64,000 nt of DNA from Akkermansia muciniphila (GCF_030848305.1 NZ_CP114598.1:62001-126000); one strand, 5' to 3'; positions 1 to 9,045 are shown, numbered from the stretch's first letter. The notes: a model not told the origin generated them from the sequence alone. A program made the numbers and translations.

Positions 1-614
1 CTACCAACCATGTGCTGAGCATGGGCGTGGACCTGCTATGGCGCCGGCGCGTCGTTCAGCTTGTCTCCGAATGGAAGCCGGAGAACCTTCTGGATCTCGC
101 GACCGGAACGGGAGACCTGGCCCTGGCCATCCTGAACGCGATGCCGGAAATCCGCCTCACCGGGTCCGACTTCTGCCAGCCCATGCTGGACATAGCGGCC
201 AGACGTGGGCTGGATCATCTGGTTTGCGCAGACGCCATGAACCTGCCCTTCCCCTCCGCCTCCTATGATGCGGTCACTGTCGCCTTTGGCCTGAGGAACA
301 TGGCCAGTTATCCGGACGCCCTGCGGGAAATGGGCCGAATGCTGCGCCCGGGGGGCCATCTGCTCATTCTGGATTTTTCCCTTCCTGAAAGCCTGTTGAA
401 AAGACCTTACCGGTTTTATCTGCACCGCATCCTTCCCGTCATTGCGGGCTGGATGACCGGCCACCGGGAAGCATACGACTACCTGGCGGACAGCATTGAA
501 GCCTTTCCCTGCGGGCAGGCCATGAAGGCCCTGCTGCGGGAATGCGGCTACAGCAACATCACGGCGGAACCTCTGAACGGGGGAATTGCCAGCATTTACA
601 CGGCTCAGCGATGA
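1..614 (+). CDS. menG: Demethylmenaquinone methyltransferase, 5' end outside window
   Basis: SAM-dependent methyltransferase of the UbiE/MenG family, which makes the last methylation in menaquinone (or ubiquinone) synthesis at the cytoplasmic face of the membrane. The reading frame is already open at base 3 (codons for T-N-H-V-L-S-M-G-V-D), matching the N-terminal helix of the family, so the true start lies upstream. Visible motifs: the SAM-binding glycine loop DLATGTGDLA, the FGLRNM signature near the middle, and LRPGGHLLILDFS after it. The stop overlaps the start of the next gene by ATGA, so the two are probably co-transcribed. Function is secure at family level. Menaquinone rather than ubiquinone is assumed from the likely organism. 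Confidence 0.93.
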   Translation, partial: TNHVLSMGVDLLWRRRVVQLVSEWKPENLLDLATGTGDLALAILNAMPEIRLTGSDFCQPMLDIAARRGLDHLVCADAMNLPFPSASYDAVTVAFGLRNMASYPDALREMGRMLRPGGHLLILDFSLPESLLKRPYRFYLHRILPVIAGWMTGHREAYDYLADSIEAFPCGQAMKALLRECGYSNITAEPLNGGIASIYTAQR

Positions 615-2116
615 GTGCGGGGGACGCAAGAGAAGGAATCATACGCGGCAAGGCGGCACGCGCCCGCCTGGGCGGCAAACTTGCCGGACTGTCCCTGCCC
701 CGGCAAATCGCCGTCATTGCTTTCTGGCCTTTCCTGGAGCAGCTGTTGAGCTTTTTCGTCACTTCTTCCGACCTTTTCATCGCCACTAAGATAGGGGTGG
801 ACGCCCAGGACACCATCAACATCTCTGACGGCATGGGCGCCGTCGTCTTCATCATGTGGTTCGGCTTCGTTATCCAGGGGGCCATCATGATGGGAGCCAC
901 AGCCATCGTTTCCCGCATGACGGGCGCCAGAGACTATCCCCAGGCGCAGCATGGCCTGCACCAGGCCACCATGCTGGGGCTCCTGGCCGGCGTCGTTTCC
1001 TGCGGCCTTCTCTTCACCTGCAGCGATTTCCTGGTCACACACGTATTGACCATGAATGAAGCCGCCCGGGCCTACGCCCTGCAATATGTTTATATGGCCG
1101 CCTTTGCCGCCCCGTTCAGCGGCGTGGTCTTTGCTATCAATGCCGCACTGCGAGGCTCCGGAGACACGCGGCTGCCCTTCTGGATTATGATGAGCGTAGG
1201 CATCCTCAATGTCATCTTCAGCGTCATCTTCGTCTTTGCGGACGCTCCTTTGGGCGGCTGGCGCATTGGAGGAATTGCGGCGGGAACAGTCTGCGGCTAC
1301 GGCATCAGCATGAGCATCCTCCTGTTCATCATGCTGCGGCGCAGAAAAAAAATCTTCACGGGCAGGAACAATGAATCCCTGGAAGAACTCGTCCGGGAAC
1401 GGGGAGAGCACTATGCTCCGCCCCTGTACCTCAGCTTTTCCCATCTGCGGCCGGACATGGGCATGCAGAAGCGCATCCTGAAAATCGGGCTGCCGCAGGC
1501 CGTGGAAGTCTTCGGAATGTGGGGCATTCAGATGTTCTGCCTTTCCATCATCAGCGAACTGCCTGTTCAAGGCGTGCTGGGCGTCCACAACATCGCCGTC
1601 CGCATTGAATCGCTCAGTTTCCTGCCAGGCTTCGCCATCGGCATGGCCGCTTCCACGCTCGTGGGGCAATACCTGGGCGCCCGGAACGCGCTTATGGCCC
1701 GCATCACCATCTGGAAATGCATGCGGTACGCCATCATATTCATGACGGGCCTGGGAGTGCTCTTCTGCGCCTTTCCCGCCCTGTTCATGGAGATATTTTC
1801 CAACGGCAGCATGACTCTCATTGATACCGGAATCCCCGTGCTGCGCACCATGCTGGTGGTGGAGCCCTTCTTCGCCGCCTGCATCGTGATGAAAATGTCC
1901 CTGCGCGGCGCGGGAGATACCCGGAGAGTCATGCTCATTTCCTACGGCATTATGGGCTTTTTCCGTGTCGTCTGCACCTGGGTATGGTTCAGGCTGGCAC
2001 CGGAAACCATGACCCTGTGGGGCATCTGGCTACTCTTCGCCTTTGAAATGGCCGTCCAATCCGCCATCCTCTATAAAATCGTCAAGGGGCGGAGCTGGAC
2101 GAAACTGCAAGTCTGA
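611..2116 (+). CDS. MATE family multidrug/sodium antiporter
   Basis: Integral inner-membrane exporter of the MATE (NorM/DinF) superfamily, about 501 residues, the usual length. I start it at the ATG that overlaps the stop of the upstream methyltransferase. An in-frame start further upstream would run deep into that gene. About twelve hydrophobic segments are visible, in two MatE halves: the first begins near FWPFLEQLLSFFV and the second near ILKIGLPQAVEVFGMWG. Both halves carry the family ALRGAGDT-like element (AALRGSGDTRLPF and MSLRGAGDTRRVM). Family knowledge says such proteins expel cationic compounds using sodium or proton gradients. The substrate cannot be read from sequence. The translational overlap suggests an operon with menG, but no functional link is obvious. 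Confidence 0.9.
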   Translation: MSAGDAREGIIRGKAARARLGGKLAGLSLPRQIAVIAFWPFLEQLLSFFVTSSDLFIATKIGVDAQDTINISDGMGAVVFIMWFGFVIQGAIMMGATAIVSRMTGARDYPQAQHGLHQATMLGLLAGVVSCGLLFTCSDFLVTHVLTMNEAARAYALQYVYMAAFAAPFSGVVFAINAALRGSGDTRLPFWIMMSVGILNVIFSVIFVFADAPLGGWRIGGIAAGTVCGYGISMSILLFIMLRRRKKIFTGRNNESLEELVRERGEHYAPPLYLSFSHLRPDMGMQKRILKIGLPQAVEVFGMWGIQMFCLSIISELPVQGVLGVHNIAVRIESLSFLPGFAIGMAASTLVGQYLGARNALMARITIWKCMRYAIIFMTGLGVLFCAFPALFMEIFSNGSMTLIDTGIPVLRTMLVVEPFFAACIVMKMSLRGAGDTRRVMLISYGIMGFFRVVCTWVWFRLAPETMTLWGIWLLFAFEMAVQSAILYKIVKGRSWTKLQV

Positions 2117-2184
2117 ATCTTCCCGTTTTTTCCTGCTTCCCGCACCCGTTCGCCAATCCAAAACGTTTACTGCAGGATAAAAAC

Positions 2185-2214
2185 TTTGCTTTCCTCCTCC
2201 AATTCTGCTAGCAT
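2185..2214 (+). promoter_or_regulatory. Putative sigma-70-type promoter of the CAT-anticodon tRNA
   Basis: A TTTGCT hexamer (2185-2190), an 18-base spacer and TAGCAT (2209-2214), preceded by TGC like an extended -10. The tRNA begins 22 bases after the -10. Position and spacing support it; the match to consensus is moderate. Confidence 0.5.
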
Positions 2215-2235
2215 TTTTCCACGTTGTTCTGCAAC

Positions 2236-2311
<76 letters not shown>

Positions 2312-2314
2312 GAT

Positions 2315-2355
2315 AATCCCCTGCAAGTTTCTAACTTGCAGGGGATTTCCTTTTT
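2315..2355 (+). terminator. Intrinsic terminator after the tRNA
   Basis: A 15-bp perfect inverted repeat (2315-2329 with 2333-2347, three-base loop) is followed by a T-rich stretch (TTTCCTTTTTC). It lies directly behind the tRNA. The rest of 2356-2463 shows nothing recognisable. Confidence 0.85.
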
Positions 2356-2463
2356 CAGTGCAGAAGAAAAAGGCTTCTGTTGAAGATGCCTCTGCTTCCC
2401 CATACAAATACAACAATCATCCGGAAATTCCGTGGGGAACTTCCGGACAGCGGAAATTCATTC

Positions 2464-3630
2464 TTAAAGGGAGTCCACGAGGGCGGCTAAATCATCATCA
2501 TACACGAACTTGCATTGGTCCCCCTGTTTCTTGAACAGTTCAAACAGGCGCGGCATATCCGTATCCGGAACGGAGAGGCCCAACGCACGCAGGCGCATGT
2601 TCACGGCATGCCTGCCGGAATGTTTGGTCAGGGGAAGTTCCGTGGTTCCCCAGCCTATTTCCTCCGGATCCAGGACTTCGTAAGTGCTCCGGTTCTTCAA
2701 AACGCCGTCCTGGTGAATGCCGGAACCGTGGGCAAAGGCGTTCGCCCCCACTACGGCCTTGGAACGAGGAACGGCCAGGCCGCTCATGGCGGCCACCATG
2801 CGGCTGGTGCGCACCAGTTCATTCGTTCGTATTCCGGTCCACACTTCGGAAAAGAAATCCCGCCGGGCATGCAACGCCATAATGACTTCCTCCAGGGCGG
2901 TATTTCCGGCCCGTTCCCCGATTCCGTTGATGGTTCCCTCTACCTGCCGCGCCCCGGCCCGGATGGCCGCCAGCGAGTTGGCCACGGCCATCCCCATGTC
3001 ATCATGGCAATGGACGGACAGCCGGACGCGGTCCACATTGGGAACATGTGACTTCAGATAGGAAATCAGGCGAAAATATTCCTCCGGCATCGTGTACCCC
3101 ACCGTATCCGGAATATTGATGACGGCGGCGCCCGCGTCAATGACAGACTCTACAATCTCCGCCAGGAATTCCGGCTCCGTGCGGGAAGCGTCCTCTGCGG
3201 AAAACTGCACTTCCCCGCACAAATCGGAAGCCATGGCAACGGATTTTACGGCCATGTTCCTGATTTGTTCCCGGCTTTTTCCCAGCTTGTATTTCCGGTG
3301 GATGGGGGAGGTAGCCACCACCAGATGGATGCGCTCCCGTTCCCCGGCGGCCTTCAACGCTTCATGGGCGGCAATGATATCCTTTTCCACGCAGCGGGCC
3401 AGTCCGCAAACGCGGCTTTTTTCCGTGCATTCCGCCACGGCCCGGACGGCTCGGAAATCGCCGTCCGAAATAACGGGGAAGCCCGCTTCAATAATATCCA
3501 CTCCCAGCGTTTCCAGCTGCATGGCCACATGTATTTTCTGCTCCACGTTCATTGCCGCGCCGGGGCACTGTTCCCCGTCTCTCAGCGTCGTATCAAAAAT
3601 GTGTATATGTTCTTTCATTACAATAATCAT
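2464..3630 (-). CDS. 2-isopropylmalate synthase paralogue lacking the regulatory domain
   Basis: A DRE-TIM metallolyase of the LeuA/homocitrate/citramalate synthase family, 388 residues. It condenses acetyl-CoA with a 2-oxoacid, in this family usually 2-oxoisovalerate on the way to leucine. Visible: metal-binding FDTTLRDGEQCPG at the N-terminus, the VHCHDDMGMAVANS metal-histidine motif, NGIGERAGNTALEE, and GSGIHQDG of the communication subdomain. It ends after YDDDLAALVDSL, exactly where the full-length paralogue at 20763-22319 continues into its C-terminal LeuA dimer/allosteric domain. No continuation is visible downstream in any frame, so the truncation is clean. Start: ATG at 3630 (alternative ATG at 3618). 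The frame is open further upstream but runs into the leader region. It is preceded by a leucine-rich leader peptide, which supports a leucine role. Substrate specificity is an inference. Confidence 0.88.
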   Translation of the reverse strand: MIIVMKEHIHIFDTTLRDGEQCPGAAMNVEQKIHVAMQLETLGVDIIEAGFPVISDGDFRAVRAVAECTEKSRVCGLARCVEKDIIAAHEALKAAGERERIHLVVATSPIHRKYKLGKSREQIRNMAVKSVAMASDLCGEVQFSAEDASRTEPEFLAEIVESVIDAGAAVINIPDTVGYTMPEEYFRLISYLKSHVPNVDRVRLSVHCHDDMGMAVANSLAAIRAGARQVEGTINGIGERAGNTALEEVIMALHARRDFFSEVWTGIRTNELVRTSRMVAAMSGLAVPRSKAVVGANAFAHGSGIHQDGVLKNRSTYEVLDPEEIGWGTTELPLTKHSGRHAVNMRLRALGLSVPDTDMPRLFELFKKQGDQCKFVYDDDLAALVDSL

Positions 3631-3663
3631 GTTAAGGGTTCGTTCCTCAGGAAACTGCGCGCG

Positions 3664-3790
3664 GAAAAATATTCCGATGAAGGAGCCATTCCTTCTGCGC
3701 ACAACTATCAAGACCAGCCGTTTACTTCCCTCGCGCCGGAACGGCCCGCCGGCGCATATCAAGAATCTTCTCGGACTACCGTCCGAGAAG
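3664..3790 (-). promoter_or_regulatory. Leader-region hairpins upstream of the leuA paralogue (putative attenuator)
   Basis: Reading leftwards from the leader peptide there are three foldable elements. First, a 10-bp perfect hairpin (3781-3790 with 3767-3776, loop TACC on the plus strand) whose 5' arm contains the last Leu codons and whose loop overlaps the leader stop. Second, a GC-rich 7-bp hairpin (about 3732-3754, GCGCCGG/CCGGCGC). Third, a 6-bp GAAGGA/TCCTTC hairpin (3679-3695) followed by an A/T-rich run ending in five T residues (3664-3668). This arrangement is that of a transcription attenuator, but the terminator is weak by eye and I have not worked out exclusive alternative pairings. 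Confidence 0.55.
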
Positions 3791-3826
3791 CAGCAATAGA
3801 CGACCTTGAAGGAACAGGGTGTTCAT
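3776..3826 (-). CDS. leuL: Leucine-rich leader peptide
   Basis: A 16-codon open frame, ATG to TAG, encoding MNTLFLQGRLLLLLGR. Seven of 16 residues are leucine, five consecutively, and the run uses five different leucine codons (CTA TTG CTG CTT CTC). It lies about 145 bases upstream of the leuA paralogue on the same strand, behind a TTGACA box. The Leu codons run into the 5' arm of a perfect 10-bp hairpin and the stop lies at its loop. That geometry is what ribosome-mediated amino-acid attenuation requires: stalling at Leu codons when charged tRNA-Leu is scarce would change downstream folding. There is no strong Shine-Dalgarno (AAACAAGCAAG precedes the ATG). Functional assignment is by analogy with known leu leaders. 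Confidence 0.75.
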   Translation of the reverse strand: MNTLFLQGRLLLLLGR

Positions 3827-3874
3827 CTTGCTTGTTTCAACATAACTTCACCGCAACCGGAGAAGATGGAATAA

Positions 3875-3903
3875 ACGATGCCCTGCTGACACGGTTTTGT
3901 CAA
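3875..3903 (-). promoter_or_regulatory. Putative promoter of the leader peptide/leuA paralogue unit
   Basis: On the minus strand TTGACA (3903-3898) is a perfect -35 box, followed after 17 bases by CATCGT (3880-3875), a poor -10. The leader ATG lies about 50 bases further on. The remaining bases of 3904-3975 hold nothing recognised. Confidence 0.4.
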
Positions 3904-3975
3904 GAGCGGCGGAATGCATAGGCTTACCCCGAAAAAGGAATGCTGATGCCCCCGGTCACGTTCCTGCAAAACCGG

Positions 3976-5715
3976 CTACATTTCCCGGTGGGAACGTATT
4001 TCCTGAATGGAAATGGACAGGGAGGCGCGGCCGCGGTACACGTTGCGGTCAATCGTAAAAGCGATATCCCAGGGGGGATTGGGAAGTTCCCGTTGCGCTC
4101 CGTTGAAGAAAATAGCGTCGCGCTCCACGATGCCCTGACGCATGAAAAGCTTCAGATGATTGGTTCCCACGCGCTTGGGCGGTTCCGTGGGAAAAACGTC
4201 GGAACTCATGAAAAGAGGCTGGGGATTGGAGTTGCCGAAGGGTTCCAGCTTTTCATAGCTGTCCAGCAAATCCAGAGTCAGCGCCTGGAAGGATACTTCC
4301 ATGTCAATGTTGAGTACGGGGCAGCGCTGTTCCTCCGTCGTGGTCTCGGACACATAACGGTTGAATGCCCGGCGGAAGTCGTCCATGCGGGATTCTTCAA
4401 TCACCAGCCCCGCCGCCATATCATGGCCGCCGCCGGAAACCAGCGTATCCGCGCAGTGGTGGATGGCCTGCACCAGGGACACGCCGGGAATGGAACGGCC
4501 GGAGCCCTTCCCCACGCCGCTTTCATCAAAGGCGATGACGAAAGTCGGCTTGTGGTACCGCCTCATCAGCTGGGAGGCCACAATGCCCACCACGCCGGGA
4601 TGCCACGCGCGGGAACCCAGCACAATAACGTTGTCCCGCTCCGGATCAAAGGAGTTGTGAAGCATTTCCACCGCATCCGTCCGGATGGCCTCCTCTTCCT
4701 CCTGCCGCTTGCGGTTGTGGGAATCCAGCATTTGGGCAAGCTGCACGGCCCTCCTGGCATCCATGGTCAGCAGGAGTTCCAACGCATCCATAGGGGAATC
4801 CATGCGCCCGGCGGCATTAATGCGCGGGCCTATCCTGAACCCCACGTGGGCGGCGTTCAGGAAGCCCGCGTGGTTGACGGAGTCGGAAGGGCGGATGCCC
4901 GCTATTTCCGTCAGGGTTTTGAGCCCCGTATGGCGGCTGTGAGCCAGCCTTCCCAGGCCGTGGCGAACCAGAATCCTGTTTTCCGCCACCAGGGGAACGA
5001 TGTCCGCCACGGTAGCCACGGCCACCAGGTCCAGATAAAGTTTCAGGTCAAAGGTTTTCAGCTTCCGCTCCTTCAGGAGGGCATGCGCCAGCTTGAAGAC
5101 GACGCCTGCGCTGCACAGATAAGTATACGGGCTGTTTTCCTCAATTTTGGCATTGACCACCGCCGCCGCGTCCGGCCGCCCCAAAGGGCCCGCCTCATGG
5201 TGGTCCAGAATGATGACGTCTATCCCCAGGCCGTTGAGCATGTCCACCTCTTTCACGGAGGAAGTGCCGCAGTCCACCGTAATGAGCAGGCTGGGAGGGT
5301 CCGCACATTCGCAAAGGCAGCGCTTGATGCCGGCCTCGCTGAGGCCGTAGCCTTCCCGGGAACGAACGGGAATAAAATACTGGGGATCCAGGTCATAAGC
5401 CATCAAAATGGCCCGAAGAAGCGCCACGGAGGTAACTCCGTCCACATCATAGTCCCCATAAATGCACACGGTTTCCCCTTCATCCACGGCCCGGAAAATG
5501 CGGTCCACGGCTACCCTCATTTCCCCCATCAGGAAAGGGTCGCTCAGGTGGGAAAGCCTGGGTTCCAGAAAGAGTTCCGTTTCCGTTCCCCCGGTGAACC
5601 CGCGCTGCAGCAGAAGCTGCTTGACCAGCAGAGGCAGTTCCGCAGGAAACGCTTTCAAGACCGGATCATCCTCCTTCACGGAAGGGCGTAGAGTCCAATG
5701 AAAACCCGGTGTCAT
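3976..5715 (-). CDS. recJ: Single-stranded-DNA-specific exonuclease RecJ
   Basis: Cytoplasmic 5'-3' ssDNA exonuclease of the DHH phosphoesterase superfamily, used in RecF-pathway recombination, base-excision and mismatch repair. The length (579 residues) is normal for the family. Motifs in order: GDYDVDG (residues 87-93), VDCGTSS, the metal-binding ILDHHE (DHH at 171-173), NAAGR, and the DHHA1-domain signature SGGGHDMAAG, followed by an OB-like C-terminal region. The ATG at 5715 gives an N-terminus (MTPGFHWTLRP) like other RecJ proteins, so I keep it. It stands alone on the minus strand between the leuA paralogue and the GH84 gene, the latter ending in a terminator, so it probably has its own promoter. 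Confidence 0.95.
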   Translation of the reverse strand: MTPGFHWTLRPSVKEDDPVLKAFPAELPLLVKQLLLQRGFTGGTETELFLEPRLSHLSDPFLMGEMRVAVDRIFRAVDEGETVCIYGDYDVDGVTSVALLRAILMAYDLDPQYFIPVRSREGYGLSEAGIKRCLCECADPPSLLITVDCGTSSVKEVDMLNGLGIDVIILDHHEAGPLGRPDAAAVVNAKIEENSPYTYLCSAGVVFKLAHALLKERKLKTFDLKLYLDLVAVATVADIVPLVAENRILVRHGLGRLAHSRHTGLKTLTEIAGIRPSDSVNHAGFLNAAHVGFRIGPRINAAGRMDSPMDALELLLTMDARRAVQLAQMLDSHNRKRQEEEEAIRTDAVEMLHNSFDPERDNVIVLGSRAWHPGVVGIVASQLMRRYHKPTFVIAFDESGVGKGSGRSIPGVSLVQAIHHCADTLVSGGGHDMAAGLVIEESRMDDFRRAFNRYVSETTTEEQRCPVLNIDMEVSFQALTLDLLDSYEKLEPFGNSNPQPLFMSSDVFPTEPPKRVGTNHLKLFMRQGIVERDAIFFNGAQRELPNPPWDIAFTIDRNVYRGRASLSISIQEIRSHREM

Positions 5716-5840
5716 GGCAGTATTTTAGCCCCGCATCCAACAGGGTCAAGGTTGTTTCCACAGCAGACGGCCAAAGCGGAGAAAAGAGGTTTCCGCTTCC
5801 GTTTCCGGGAAACGGTCTGCACGCAGCGCACCCGTCCCTT

Positions 5841-5878
5841 TCAAAATAAAACTCCGTCCGGAACGTACCGGACGGAGT
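5841..5878 (-). terminator. Intrinsic terminator of the GH84 gene
   Basis: An 11-bp perfect inverted repeat (5851-5861 with 5868-5878, six-base loop), followed on the minus strand by TTTTATTTTG. It sits 26 bases beyond the stop of the minus-strand glycosidase gene. Confidence 0.85.
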
Positions 5879-5903
5879 AAGATGCCAGCGGCGTCTGAGA
5901 CGG

Positions 5904-8765
5904 TTATTTCCGGGAGGAAAAAATGACTTCATTAATGATCGCCTCCGGCTGGGGAGCCTTATAGGTCAGGCGCACGGCAGAAGTTCCGGCAGGGATGGCA
6001 AATTCAGAAACACCGGGGCCGGCATTCCGCTTGCCGACCGGCGTCCAGGCGCCTTCTCCGCGGCGGGCCTGAATGGCGAAGGCGGCGGATCCCACCACGA
6101 TTACTTTGGTTGCCTTGGGATTGTCCAGGTTGGGAACGACTACGTCCAGCGGCTTGTCGGCACGGTAAACCGTTTTCAGGTTTCTGTCGCTCAGGGAAAC
6201 CAGGCTGGTGCCGGGGTCAGCGGGAGGAACGTCAAATTTGAACATGTTCAGAACAATATCCTGCTCACTGCCGCTCTTATTAACCAGCTTCATCCCCTTG
6301 ATTCCCTTGGGAAGCTGGTTGCCCCTGGCAATGAAGTTTTTGCCCTGTTTGTCCAGCTTCTGGACTACGGGCTTGGAAGAGCCTTCCACGTCCAGCACCA
6401 CTTCCGCCCAGGAGTTGACGTCATCCCGTTCCAGGTTGACTTCCAGCCAGGTAGCGTCCGTGGGTCCATCCAGCTGCAGAGAAATAAATTCCCCGGGTTT
6501 CATCTTATGCGTTTCCATCACGCGGTTGATCCGCACGATTTTATCGGATTTTTGCACGGAAACGCCCTCCAGCCCCGCCACATTGGAGGAAGCCATAGCG
6601 GAAGGAGGCGTATTGACGGCTATTTCCCGCACGGCAGTCCAGACAGACCGGCCGTTGCCTGTTTTTTTCGGTTCAATGACGCGGTAGCGCACGGCACGGA
6701 GCAAAACCGGCTTGGGAGCCTTCCAGACCACCTGCATGCCGGAAGTTTCCGGCCCCAGCGGTTTCCAGGTTTCGAGGTCGCGGGAGCCTTCCAGCTGCCC
6801 TTTTTCTACATAGTCGCCGTCCTTGTCATTGCGGCCCATCAGCACTTCCACGCTCCGCACGGGGATGGGCATTCCGTAGTCCACGCCATACCAGTCGCCC
6901 GGCTGGCCGTAGGCGCCGGAGTGCCAGAAAGAGCCGCGATCCCCGTCACAGAAGAGTTCCGCCTTATCCATGCTGCCCCCCTTGACCAGGGGCTTGGGAG
7001 AAAGGGCCGGAGCGCCGGCAATGGCCGGAAAAACTTTTTTGGAGACAATATCCGCCAGTTCATTGACGGCGGGGGCCATCACACGGGAACCGGTCTTTAC
7101 CGCAGAACGGTACAACTGCCCTTCCTGGTTATGGCGGCGGGAAATTCCATCCATGGCCGCCAGAGCCTGCGTAGCCTGCACCAGCCGGGTCACGGCTTCT
7201 CTGGCGTTGTTTTCCTCCAGCGCCGCTACAGCGTGCTGACCGGCATGCCCCAGCTGCTCAAAGGCATCCACCCACGCGCCTATTTCCTTCATCAGCCGCG
7301 GATTGTTCGCCCTGGCACGGATGACGGGCGCAGCGGCGGCCATACGGGCAAATTCCTTTTTGAGCAGGGCTGTATCCTTCTTCTCAATCTTGCCTTCCCG
7401 GGCGGCTTCCAGCACGCGCTTGACTACGGGTTCTATTTCCACGGATTCCTCACGCCGGTAACCGTGACCGTTAGGACCCTGGTCGGAGTTGTGGTTCACA
7501 AAAACCTGCATGGCTTCCGCCGCTTTCGGGAACAGGCGCCGGACTCCCTCCTTCCAGGATTCATCAGACTTGAACCCGTTGATATTCCAAGAGTAATCCG
7601 CAAGGCCGAAGAGGGAGACCTTGGAGGCCTCCGGCTTATCCATGGGGTTGGAGACGAAACCACCCATGGATTCCTTCGCCCCCGGTTCCGTGGCAAGGCC
7701 ATATACGCGGCCCATGCAGAGGTTGGAACGGCAGTAGTCCGTGACGGGGAAGTTCCACCAGACGTAGGAAGGGCGCTTGATTCTCCTGTTCACCCATTGC
7801 TGGCCTTCCAGCGTAATGTCGTGGCAAACGGAGTTCCCCGTCCACATGACGTGGATGGAGGGGTCCAGACGGTCTCCCAGAATGTCCAGATAGGTTCCCG
7901 GCTTGGGATCGGCCCAGCCGCGGTTGTACTCTGTGGGGCACATGACCAGGGGGGTGACGTCTTTCTTCACCTTGACAAATTCGTCATTGATCTTGTTCAG
8001 CAGAAGGGCCTGCATGTCCCCGCGCTTGCCTTCGCCGAAGATATCGTCAAAAAACACGGCAAAGGAACGGACGCCCAGCTTGTACATCATCTCAAACTTT
8101 TTGATGACGTTGTTCATGTCTTCTTCCGTCCACTTGATATCTTTGCCGGGATGGATGGCCCACACAAAATCCACGTGGTTTTCCTTCGCCACCTTCACCA
8201 GTTCCCTGATCTGGGTAGCCTGGTCCGCAGGATAAGGATCCCGCCAGTGGGGGGAGGAATGGTAGGGATCATCCTTAGGCCCGTAGATGTATGTGTTCAT
8301 CTTGTTCTGGCCGTAAAAGCGCAACTGGCTCAAACGGGCTTCATGGCTCCAGGGGGTGCCGTAAAAACCTTCCACCGTTCCGCGGAATTCAATGTCCGGC
8401 CAGTCTATGATTTCCCCAACGGGCAAAATCACGCCTTCTCCGCCGGCCTTCGTTCCCAGCTGCCGCAGCGTCTGCATGGCGTAAAACGCCCCCCGTTCGT
8501 CATGGGCTCCTATGCCTACCTTTCCCTGCGGAGAAATCACCAGTTTGTAGGCTCCGGATTTTTCCGGAACCCCATCCAGCAGCTTGCTGCCGCCCGTCTT
8601 GGCGGAACGTATGGTCACGGAAGGCTTCCCGGAGAAAGCAACCGTCTGGGAGGTGAATTTGGACTGTTGGGGAGACGGATATACGGCAGGAGTCGCCGCC
8701 AGGGAGGAACCGGCCAGAAAGGCCGCCACGCTCAAGCCACATTGGAGAAGTTGAAAACCATTCAT
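5904..8765 (-). CDS. Secreted GH84 beta-N-acetylglucosaminidase
   Basis: Glycoside hydrolase family 84 enzyme (NagJ/O-GlcNAcase/hyaluronidase type), 953 residues. It removes beta-linked GlcNAc by substrate-assisted catalysis. An N-terminal signal peptide (about residues 1-24, hydrophobic GLSVAAFLAGSSLA then a small-residue site) indicates export. Order: GH20b-like N-terminal domain (to about 122), catalytic barrel starting FRGTVEGFYGTPW, with the paired catalytic aspartates in FFDDIFGEG (residues 240-241), then a helical region and beta-rich C-terminal modules including a discoidin/F5-8-like part around 640-700. Family members in gut bacteria trim GlcNAc from mucin O-glycans or hyaluronan fragments, which fits the GH89 gene in this window. 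It is monocistronic, with its own terminator. Confidence 0.95.
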   Translation of the reverse strand: MNGFQLLQCGLSVAAFLAGSSLAATPAVYPSPQQSKFTSQTVAFSGKPSVTIRSAKTGGSKLLDGVPEKSGAYKLVISPQGKVGIGAHDERGAFYAMQTLRQLGTKAGGEGVILPVGEIIDWPDIEFRGTVEGFYGTPWSHEARLSQLRFYGQNKMNTYIYGPKDDPYHSSPHWRDPYPADQATQIRELVKVAKENHVDFVWAIHPGKDIKWTEEDMNNVIKKFEMMYKLGVRSFAVFFDDIFGEGKRGDMQALLLNKINDEFVKVKKDVTPLVMCPTEYNRGWADPKPGTYLDILGDRLDPSIHVMWTGNSVCHDITLEGQQWVNRRIKRPSYVWWNFPVTDYCRSNLCMGRVYGLATEPGAKESMGGFVSNPMDKPEASKVSLFGLADYSWNINGFKSDESWKEGVRRLFPKAAEAMQVFVNHNSDQGPNGHGYRREESVEIEPVVKRVLEAAREGKIEKKDTALLKKEFARMAAAAPVIRARANNPRLMKEIGAWVDAFEQLGHAGQHAVAALEENNAREAVTRLVQATQALAAMDGISRRHNQEGQLYRSAVKTGSRVMAPAVNELADIVSKKVFPAIAGAPALSPKPLVKGGSMDKAELFCDGDRGSFWHSGAYGQPGDWYGVDYGMPIPVRSVEVLMGRNDKDGDYVEKGQLEGSRDLETWKPLGPETSGMQVVWKAPKPVLLRAVRYRVIEPKKTGNGRSVWTAVREIAVNTPPSAMASSNVAGLEGVSVQKSDKIVRINRVMETHKMKPGEFISLQLDGPTDATWLEVNLERDDVNSWAEVVLDVEGSSKPVVQKLDKQGKNFIARGNQLPKGIKGMKLVNKSGSEQDIVLNMFKFDVPPADPGTSLVSLSDRNLKTVYRADKPLDVVVPNLDNPKATKVIVVGSAAFAIQARRGEGAWTPVGKRNAGPGVSEFAIPAGTSAVRLTYKAPQPEAIINEVIFSSRK

Positions 8766-9045
8766 GATGATGCGCGATAATGGAACCAGAAAACACTTTC
8801 CACCTCAAGAAAAAACCTCTCTCCGCCATCAGACCGTCGTCACCGGTGGAAGAAAGCCCCCGGAGCCCGCACGGGAACCCCGGCCGGGCTGGACGCCAAG
8901 GGCGCCGCATCCCCCTTCCCCTGCCAGGAGTTCACCACAACGCTGAAAAACAAAAAAAGAGCCGTGCGGACTCCCTGAAAAGTCAGCGTCATCCTGCTTT
9001 AGAAGACAAATTTGACCATTGCATCACTTGAAGGGAAGGTTCATC

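Noticed and set aside
6507..8780. Very long plus-strand open frame opposite the GH84 gene
   Set aside because: Its codons mirror the third-position bias of the minus-strand glycosidase gene, and the translation is rich in His, Gly and Arg with no domain; the GH84 frame has signal peptide, catalytic motif and terminator.
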